Assembly: GCA_949152475.1 (NCBI GenBank)
Contig: OX424567.1
Coordinates: 30,653,402 to 30,717,401, forward strand
Length of the DNA stretch: 64,000 nucleotides
Source: Terebella lapidaria
Lineage: Eukaryota > Annelida > Polychaeta > Terebellida > Terebellidae
Direction: 5' to 3'
Shown: positions 10,418 through 19,800 of the stretch, in pieces
Layout: the number at the start of each line of letters is the position of its first letter
How positions within the stretch are numbered: the stretch's first letter is position 1
Translations under genes and position numbers: made by a program
Notes under the pieces: model-generated
Databases searched by the model: none
The model's input: only the letters and a program-made list of their open reading frames with translations
Told to the model about the DNA's origin: nothing

Positions 10418-12779
10418 GTTTGATTGTTAATAGAATGCTTTTGTATGTTCTATATCATACGACCGTGTTTGTCTCCTCTTTCATATTATTATTTAGGTCC
10501 TGACTTATGTCACTTCACAATATTAGCTTCATAATACGTCGTGCTCCTCAAATAATGACCTATACCCAACAATGGAAGTATCCATTAAGATCCAAGAATG
10601 TATGGCTATTATTGTGATTAATGAGTCAATATGGTCACGCTGGGAAAGGCGATCTCCAGAATCTGAGGCTGAACGCCGGAATTGGAGTTTGAACGCCCGA
10701 ATCTGAGGAAACGGCACAAAGAAAGCAAAACATTGTGAGTAGCTCCTATGATTTTGGGTGAAAACTGTATTTCATAACGATTATTGGCATAAAAGAGTGT
10801 GTCCATAGAGCATGCGAACATATATGACTTTCAGGAATAAGCAAGATTGGTATGAGAATGTACAGACCAAGCAGTAAACTGGGACACAAAATAGCGGGTC
10901 AATATCCGTATGCAAACGAAGTGCGAAGTTGTAACCAAATTTGACATTTCCAAGGGATATGTGGCAAAACACACATGTTTCACGCACAGAAATAGTTACT
11001 AGTTAACCTATTACTACAACAGAGACATTAGTATGTACACATCATCTGATAAAACACGATTTATGAGCACATTTCGATTTGACAGCTGCAACTCCATGTG
11101 TATTGAGGACGGCAACTCCATGATTCCCAATAATGAGGTAGAATTGGGTGGCTAGCTTGTAAACAGTTGAAAAAAAATGTTGAATTTAGGTTTGCATTCC
11201 GCAACAGTTTAATAGATCTAGGGACCTACTCTGGTATTATTTGGTTGAACGCATGTGTTTATTCAGAATTTACTGCGCATATCATGGACACCAATATTAT
11301 TACCGTATGCAATCATAATTTTGCTGGTTGTATTGATAGTGTGAGACAAATATGTTCATCAATAAATCGTATCTGTCTACTAGTATACTTTTCTCTGGTT
11401 GACACCTGCATAATCCCCCCCCATGCAGCGATACTTGTATGAGGACATACCTGAGGAATTACAAAATACAGGTGTATATGAATCCATTCTCATGGTCCAA
11501 TTTGAGCGCTAATTGGCAGGGTTAAATACTTGATTTAGGCATGAAAACTTGTAGCAGACGTGGGAAATTTATTTAGGTAAAAAAAATGTTCGTGTCACAC
11601 CTACATGTTCGTGCCTAAATTATTCCGGTATATTATGGAATTTGAGCTTCGCACATATATGATTATGTGCAATGTGACAGTTGCTTTGGAGATGGTATCC
11701 CAAAAATCTAAATATAATTTCTTGTTGCCATATCAGCTGTAGTTTTTCATTTATTTTTCATGGACATGCAGTGCTCATGAATTTCAGACTCACTAATATG
11801 GTCAATTTTTGTTTTAAAATTTCAAATGAATCTGCAGGGTACCTGCGAATTATGGCAGAGTGTTAATTACTTACTGAATATCGTGGTATATGTTGTGTGT
11901 GTGTAGAGATTACCACGTACATATCAATTGCGCAAAAAATATCAATATGCATATTCCTGTTGCAAACTTCTGTTCTTTTAAAACCATTTATAGTGCTTTC
12001 AAGCCTTCCGTTTGGCTCTGGAAGACACTAACCAGCTTCATAACAAAATTTAAACCTATCTAAAATGTCCTACAATGGATCTATATCGCGGTAGAATGAA
12101 GAACATTATACACTTTCTTTCTATGGAGCGTTTTTAGGGTCAATATTCATTGACATGCATTGTAGATTTTCTTGTTGTGAATTATTATTTCAATCGCAAA
12201 ATTCTTTATTCCACATTACTATTTCTAAACTTTCTGTGTCGAATTTACATATTCTTACTGCATAGTTCTAATTTCCATCTCCTTACTGCTTATTTCCAAG
12301 TTCTCACTGGTACTTTCTCAAGTCTTGATTAATCATGCCAAATTCTAACACCTTTGTTCATGCAAACTATTAAAAAACAAATCGCATCTGGCACAATGCA
12401 TATAGGACTTAGCACATTTCACTTAGAATAAAGCACATCGCACGAAGAACAAAGTACAACGAATGAAGCATTTCATGTGCCAAAATTACTACTGCACTAT
12501 TATGACGACAGACGGCGCTGCGGGTCGAGTGGCCACATTGGGAATGAGAAACTGAAGACTCCCGGATGAAGGAAAGACCTTGCTTTGATGGACCGCTTGT
12601 CCGGTGCTGTATTTTTAGCTTACCGGCCCATGGCCCGATAACTTGATTGAATCGAAGAAAACTTCTGGGGTTTAGGGGCTTGAAAAAGCTAAAGATAGCC
12701 CCTAAACTCACTTTTTATCAGCAGACGTGTATTTAGGGGATTAAATTGGGGATGAGGGGCTCACACGGGAGAGGAAATT

Positions 12780-13560
12780 TAATATGGTGAAATCCCTTTA
12801 ACCTAAGAATTTGGTACGTTCGTCCGTCGTCCGTCCGGCAAATAACTTTTTGTGCCTTGATGAATTTTTCTGAAAATTTACTAAATCATTCCTTGGGCTA
12901 ATACCCTGAAACTACTTTTTTTTTTTCGTTTTTTTTTTATTCAATCCTTTTTGCCGATTGGCAGCCATTTTATATGAAAAGTGGCTAATTTTGGACTTTG
13001 ATGGCCTTTTTCTCGAAAACTGTCTAATCAGTTTGAGATTTTTGTTTCAAGGGAGACTTGAATCGCCACTCTGCGTGTGGCAGCCATTTTGATTTTTTGA
13101 CGTGTCTGTGAAAAAAAAAATTGTCCCAAATCGAGCCACTATTCGTTCTGAGCCATTTCCAGCAATTTTCTTTTTTGGCCATTGAAAAATTTTTGGGACA
13201 TTTGGGGGAATATTTTTGAGGAAATTTCACCCAATCATCTTCCAAAATGGGAGCTTTGCGGGAGTAAACTCCTAGAACTTTTCAAGATAGAGCCTAAGTA
13301 TTGGCACATTCAAATGGGAAATCATATATTGCGGTTTGAATGATGGATGACCTTGAATTTGACCTTGAATGACTTTGGAAAGTCAAAACGACCTTATTTT
13401 GTCGAAAGAAACGATGATTTTTGTCTTTGGCTGCCATTTTTTCAAAAACTATTGAAAATTTTCCTCAAAATGCATGAGATTCTCCCTATGTACCTCTGTG
13501 ATGTGTATAAGTTTTGTTGCCTTTGAATTGACGGTCTGTGAATATAGGCCTATGTCACTA
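12780..13560. repeat. Dispersed CGTCCGTCC-type repeat
   Basis: Contains GTTCGTCCGTCGTCCGTCC near 12820 and a block around 13000-13250 (CTCGAAAACTGTCTAATCAG, GGCAGCCATTTTGA). Both resemble 24000-24250 in sequence and order, so this is a diverged member of a repeat family with several copies here. Confidence 0.55.
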
Positions 13561-13834
13561 TCGGAAGGAACCTTTCAAGATGTAACTTGATTTCGTATTA
13601 TATTCCATACAAGAAATGTGTCTTTGGCAACATTTACGAACATGTTTTGACAACAGGTTTGAAGATCAGTGTAACAATTTATATTTGGGAAAATCAATAC
13701 CTTGTGTAATTCTCATGATATGCCGGTAAGCTGCAGCACCCTTGGTGCTACATTGTCTCTTTATGTGGCAAACAGGTAAATAGATATATATGTTAAATCC
13801 AATACAACTACCGTAGCGTAGTGTAAAGTTATTG

Positions 13835-14470
13835 ACTACCGTCCGCTCTTCGGGATCCTCGAGGATAGTCCTCTCTCATCCGAGTCCTTGCGGACGCGCA
13901 TCCGCTATTCCGGATCCTCGCGGCAGGGCCGCTCACCGGAGGTCGCGGCGGACACGGTAACTACTTCATCATTAACGGTAACCAGGTAACAGCCCACCCG
14001 ACACTCCCAGGCCTACGGACACCGTTCAGAAACTGGTTCATCACCACGGTGTTAACTGGCGGGGCCTGGCGAGCCGCGGTCTGCCTCGGGGACGGAACCC
14101 CGTACAGTCCGACATGCTGGCCAGAGCCTCTGTCACATGTCCCGGGAAGGGAGAGAGCTGGCGATCCACAGGGCCGAAGGCCCCCGAGTCAGCAACTCGT
14201 CTCTCCCAGCCCGGGCCTCCCCACGGAAATCGTCCCCAGGGCTCTAGGAGCCCACTACTCAGACCCAGGGAACACAAAGCTCATGGCGAGCCTCGTGTGC
14301 GTCCTAGTCTCGATCTTGGACAATCTCCTCGAACGAGTCGCTTCCAGTGTATATATAATACACCAGAAACTGCAGGGCGCACGCGAGGTTAAATCGATCC
14401 ATTGTTATAGTTTACTGGAGCGTAAATTACAATACGTCGCCGTGGCAACGCACGCTCGAACGGAGCATGT
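13835..14470. other. GC-rich, CpG-rich block with TATA-like site
   Basis: This island of strongly raised GC and CpG lies inside the nested element. It has two similar GGATCCTCG-centred repeats (13850-13925) and ends in TATATATAAT at 14349-14358. Frames of 179 (plus) and 78 (minus) codons cross it, but their Pro/Arg/Gly-rich composition follows base content and I recognise no domain. It may be a promoter or untranslated leader of the element. Confidence 0.5.
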
Positions 14471-16110
14471 CAAAACAAGGCCAAGTACAGAAAGGCCACA
14501 TAAATGGCTTTTATGTTTACAATCACCTGCCGCGTGCTTAGGGCAAAATCGCCACAGTAGTTGGACTCGTGCCAAATTAACGGCATGAAGAAATTATGAT
14601 CGGAGAGATCATCATATTTAGCCTTGAAGGAGATTTTTTTCACATCTCAATTATCACTGTCCGATCTCAAGTTATCACCATTTTTGTGTGTTAATTTCAG
14701 GCCTATGTCATGATAATATCTGCACCTAACTAGCAACAGCTAGTGTATTACATTACAATGAGTATTCATGACGTCACATCGAAAATTTATTTAGAAATAG
14801 AAATCTTAATAATAGGCTCATACTAATCATCTCTCACTATTCTTTTATTCACAGGGAAGATTGCGGGAATTCATTGGGGCCTGTGCTCAGCTGAGTGTGG
14901 CACCTGTTGGTCGCGCCAAAAATTGACGTGTCCAATGAAGGGAGGTCTTAGTTTCTCATACATCATGTGGCTACGCGCGGCCAGCGCCTCCTGTCGTCAT
15001 AATGTTGCAGTAGTAATTTTGTCCCCAACAATTACTACTGTATCATTATGACGACAGGCGGCGCTAACCGCCGAGTGCTTCATTCGTTGTTCTTTGTTCA
15101 TCATGCGATATGCTATATTCTAAATGCAATTTGCTAAGTTCCATATGCATTGTGTCAGATGCGAATTTTTTTTGTTAGTTTGCATGGACAAAGGTGCTAG
15201 AATTTGACATGATGAATTAAGCATTGAGAAAGTACCAGTAAGGACTTGGAAGTAAGCAGCAAGGAGATGGAAGTTAGAACTATGCAATAAGAATATGTAA
15301 ATTCTACACAGAAAGTTTAGAAACAGTAATGTAGAATACAGAATTTTGCGGTTGAAACAATCATTCACAACAAGAAAATCTACAATGCATGTCAATGAAT
15401 ATTGACCCTAAAAACGCTCCATATCTTTCAATGGCTTCACGTATTATCTGTTTCTTGTCTGCAAAATCTAACGGATCTTGAATTTGGGTGCATGTACGAG
15501 GGATGAGACCACATGGCTGTATATTTCGTGTGTCATGAACCCCATATCACCAAAGCAGAGACGTCACCAAACCCTTAGAGTGATGTGAGTACTCGTCACT
15601 CTGTTCCGTAAATCCCTGTGTTGCCGCTTTTATGAGCCCTCATACTCGTGGAGTTGCAACCTAGTTTCATTTCACGTTGAATACTCAATAATTTCGCCAA
15701 ACATTGAAGAAATTTGGTCAGATATAAAGTCTTTTGCACCTAAACAACCATTCTGCACAATCTCAAGTGCTATATTTGGTTATTTAGTGAATTAAACTGG
15801 TTTATTCATTCGATGTGTGTTGTCGCCTAGATGCTGTTTCAGTACCTAAAACTGTGCCGCGATTTATCAGATAACTGTGTGATATACTGAGGTGTTTTTG
15901 TTGTAGCGAGGGACAATGATCATTCGCATAACTGATGCACACTGTTATATCGATGACACGGACGATTTTACGTACCTTTTGAGGGCTTTTCCCTCAATCA
16001 TCCTCACAATGTTTTGTTTCTTTTCGCGATTTCCTCTGATTCGGGCGTTCAACCTCCAATTCCGGCGTTCAACCTCAGATTCTGGAGATCGCCTTTCCCA
16101 GCGTGATGGT

Positions 16111-16644
16111 TAATGGTTTACAGTCTTTCATCACATAGTCGATCGGTTTATCACATAAATGGATGATTATGTGTTTACACATTTGCTTCTATCAAACGTT
16201 CCTCAATAGTATTAGAATTGTTATGCACAATGTTTAAGTATTGCACAACTAACGTTGAAAAGCACATGTGATGTTAACATTTCATACCTGTTGTGTTTGG
16301 GTCCATATAGCAATCGGTATTCTCTGAATCACAGGTTTAATGTCAACAACGACAATTTGCGAACGTTCATTCATTTACATATGTCGGGAGCGCCCCGTTA
16401 TTTCTTGCCAACAACATACTGTGAGGTCGTACATTTTTCACATGTCATTACAATACCTAGACGTAACGTTCAACAAAAACACTGTTATTCACCCTGTATA
16501 ACTCTTATGTACCATGAAAGGTCACTGAATATAATATGTTATAATACATACATGTATGTTTGATTAAAGACAAAATTATCCGAGTAACGATATTAGATAA
16601 TCATCTTAGAATTTGCATGTTGCGTCAAAGTAGATAAATGTCAT
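16111..16644. other. 3' flank of the MARCO-like gene
   Basis: No exon seen. A minus-strand ATTAAA (16336-16341 on plus as TTTAAT) about 300 bases after the stop codon is a candidate polyadenylation signal. Confidence 0.35.
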
Positions 16645-16843
16645 CTAGGGACTGCATGAAACTCCAACATCTTCCCTATGTGAGCAGTCATGACGGAACG
16701 CCCCATTGTGGGGACAGAGTTCCAGTGCGAGCTCTGATCCATTGCAGCCAAGTTCGTCCAAAGCAATAAGATCGGTTCCATCAACGGTCTGTGAGCTTGA
16801 ACGGACCGTGCCACCACTGTATCCCAGCTGTCTGCAGGCAACC
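16645..16843 (-). CDS. Exon 4: second half of SRCR domain and stop
   Basis: The acceptor is CACCATTCAG on the minus strand (just above 16843). The exon begins with the last base of an Arg codon and reads [11 protein letters not shown].., then [32 protein letters not shown] and TAG. These are textbook SRCR motifs with five of the six cysteines. The protein ends two residues after the last cysteine, as in MARCO-type proteins. Confidence 0.92.
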
Positions 16844-19800
16844 CTGAATGGTGATGGAATAGTGCATAGATTCGACTTACACTGATCATGTTATTCACTT
16901 ACGAATGAATTTGGCTTACCACTGTCCGACCAACCTGTGATATTTGGTTGCACTACAGGGCAACGTCAGGCAAATTGTTGATTCCCGAATATTTTGCGAT
17001 ATATTCCATATGTGTGTGTGGAAGCGATTATAATGTGAATTTAAAGGCCTACGGTTTACTTTTTCAAAGATCTAGTGCACTCTACCGGTAACCTTGAATG
17101 ATGAAATGAGGTTACAAACATCTGAACTAGATGTATCGTGATGTGGTCAGAGAGGACAAATGTCCGTTCATTTAGTATATTCACCAATGTATTGGATCAT
17201 ATCGAAGAGTATCAGAGCTGTGCTCTCAAATGAAATTTATAGTGGAAACATGTTTTTTTTTTCTAATTCCCGATTCAGTAACTATTATCATCTTAGTTTC
17301 TCGATCATATCGACTTAATAGTTCGATAATATCAACTTAGTATCTCGACCTAATATCGACCTAATAACTCGTTATTTTCGTGTTCCAATTGTAGTTTCAT
17401 CCTACATTATATAACCAGTTCAATGTTTCACTAATATTTCCTTTTCGTCTTGGTACTTCACAATCATCAACATTCCGACCACACACAGCATGCTATTTGT
17501 GCACATGTATAAGACAATGCGACATACACTTGCATAATACATACATATTCTAATATGCATACAACTGCATACTACACATTCTGTAAATCGATATTATCGA
17601 GATAGTAAGTCGATAATATCAGGTTACTAAGTCAGGAATTTGTAGAAAACGAATACTCCTTCTCCACGGTTAAAATCGATATTATCAGAATTTAACAAAA
17701 ATAAATTTTCTTCGGCGATCCTTCCTCGTTTCAGTAGTAGATGTGTACAAGCAGGAGATTTGAGTTTGATCGGCGCCTCTCGATTACAATTTCAATGGGC
17801 GTCAGCATCCATCAAGCATTGTGACTATAGTGATATATTGATACAACGTTGGATATCATTACATTAATTGGTGTGAGTAGGGGTCTATAACGTGTTCTAC
17901 AGAATTGAACAATTAAAAAAAATAGTGAATGCTCTCGAATTCCAAACAGTGGAAGATGTTTTGTGTTCGCCTCGGAAACGTTAGGAGAGTTCTCCCGATC
18001 AGTCTTCATCCGCCTTAAACTATGTATGCCAATTTATATATCTACCTCGCATCATTCGTGCTGAAGCCATCATCACACACAGTCCCCCAGACTCCCTCCA
18101 CCAGAACCTCCACACGTCCGTACCTTGTGCCGCCATCTCTCAGTCTGATCAGATCTGAATATAATGAATAGACAAGATCATACTTCATTATTATGTGACA
18201 TCATGATTGCTTGCCATATTTTTATTGCCATGCTTTCACAACAACTAGAATTCGTGGAACAATTACAATCTGAATTTTCATCCTTCATGCATTTTTTTTC
18301 TGGTCCAATGTTGTCAGATTTTCAGTTTGCAGATTTTTTGACATGTTTCATTTGCTAGAAAATACCAATAGTTCAGCAAAGTTGAAATTCAACAACCATA
18401 CAATGTATTTATAATCGCCAAGGGCGTCAAGTTCGATATGACTGAAAAATTATAGGACAATAGGAATTTTGATGTAAAAAAATAGAATTTTTATTTGAAG
18501 TATAGGTAAAAATAGAATTTTTTATGGCCTCCCAACATCTGTACAGCCATAACTATCCATCACAAATACGGATCTCGTCACAATTTTTTTATAGTACTGT
18601 GCCAACCGTCATGGTCTCAGCTGGGAGAGATGCCATGAAAAATGGGAAAAATACTTCACGAACGGCAGAAAATATTATGTGAATGGAGGAAATACTGCGC
18701 AAACAGGGAAAAATACCCACTGAATGGGGAAAACAGGAAAATAAAGGAATGCCTCTGGAAAATATAGGAAACTGGACAAAATATAGAAAGTAGTAGAAAC
18801 TTGTTGCCCTGTTCGCCTACTTACTTCTAGAATATTGTTACCTCCATAATGATATTGATATGGTTACGGTTTCCGGCCGAAAAATTGTGTTCGGCTTGGT
18901 AGAGTACCTGTTTATGGAAGGTTATATATGGTTAGCAAATGGAAATTTTTTTCGGTGTTTAAAAAGGTTTACAACTGAATTTATATGTGTATACTAGTAA
19001 ATGTTCTGTAAAAGATTGAGTACTTTTCGGTGGCTTCGTTTGTTCTTTAGTGAATCCAGACCCTGATGGTCAAAATACGCAATAATGTCAATGTGTTCCA
19101 AGGTGTATTTGGAACAGTGCACATTGTTACATGGCGGGCCCTGATTGGTTGTCAATCATACACTTGTTTCGGTAAAAACTCAGTTTTGATTGGTTGGGGA
19201 GGTGACGTGACACTTACTCCAAGGCATATAAATATAGCCGACTCACGGGAATCAGCGCCTCTTCAACCTGGGACACCAACCTGTTCACTTCGTGGTACAG
19301 CTGAACTGATATTCATTTCAAAAGAGCAGATGCCACCGAAGATGTGATCTCTAAATGCATTCACAACAATTTCAACCGACTGCATGATTCGCTAAAAAAA
19401 ACCTTGAACTGTAGCCAAGAGTTGACCTTGGCCCAGCCGACTCCATGTTTGTGTATACAGATGAAATGAAACCGAAGTTGGACGTAGTGAATTTCAATGA
19501 GTAAAGTTAAACGAAGTAATAGAATTGACTGGAAGTCCAATCGGGTGAAACAAAGCTGATAACGTCTGAATAGCTCAGAACCTAAGCAATCAACTCAACA
19601 ATCAGCCGAAGAAGTAGAGGTTGATAGAGGAAAATGAACTCCAAACCGAATGATCGGCAACCCCTACTTTGGGCAGATGAGGAGAAACTGCAGATCCGAA
19701 CATGATACCACTGAGACGGCCCGCAAGCAGAGTACCGAAGTCGCCCGGAGTACACCTACTGCCGAGGAGCCGGAGTCACCCAGATGGTCTGCAGGTGAAG

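Larger units (their letters stand above)
7689..10588 (+). mobile_element. Crypton-like tyrosine-recombinase element
   Basis: The recombinase gene 8075-10417 lies between two inverted copies of a 21-bp sequence, TTAATGGATACTTCCATTG plus TT, at 7689-7709 and reversed at 10568-10588. The 21-mer is itself close to palindromic (AATGGA..TCCATT). Classical Cryptons lack terminal inverted repeats, so these may be recombination sites or coincidental borders. The left copy abuts the TTAA of the long-arm element, meaning that element inserted at or beside this element's tip. The gene content is solid; the borders are inferred. Confidence 0.6.
12122..15423. mobile_element. Nested TIR element in B copy 1 (3.3 kb)
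   Basis: Starts TATGGAGCGTTTTTAGGGTC and ends with its inverse, flanked by TCTTTC at 12116-12121 and 15424-15429 (6-bp duplication). The inverted arms extend roughly 400 bp (12122-12530 and 14990-15423). A subterminal motif (ATTACTACTG..ATTATGACGACAG..GGCGCT) occurs once on the left and twice, as a hairpin at 15000-15063, on the right. Copy 2 of family B lacks this insertion, which confirms the borders. The interior holds a GC-rich block but no recognised transposase. Confidence 0.85.
10636..16105. mobile_element. Family B TIR element, copy 1 (5.47 kb)
   Basis: Bounded by CACGCTGGGAAAGGCGATCT and its inverse, with a 5-bp target duplication ATGGT at 10631-10635 and 16106-16110. The ~80-bp TIR contains an internal direct repeat (GTTGAACGCCGGAATTGGAG / GTTGAACGCCCGAATC). 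Outer parts match copy 2 (49089-52127): 10636-12121 corresponds to 49089 onward, and 15430-16105 corresponds to 51450-52127. Its size is inflated by a nested element at 12122-15423. No transposase is visible, so it is non-autonomous. A 5' CAC and 5-bp duplications recall Transib/RAG-type elements, but that is only suggestive. Confidence 0.88.

Noticed and set aside
14041..14588. 179-codon plus-strand frame and 78-codon minus-strand frame
   Set aside because: Composition reflects the GC-rich block. No domain, and both strands are open together.
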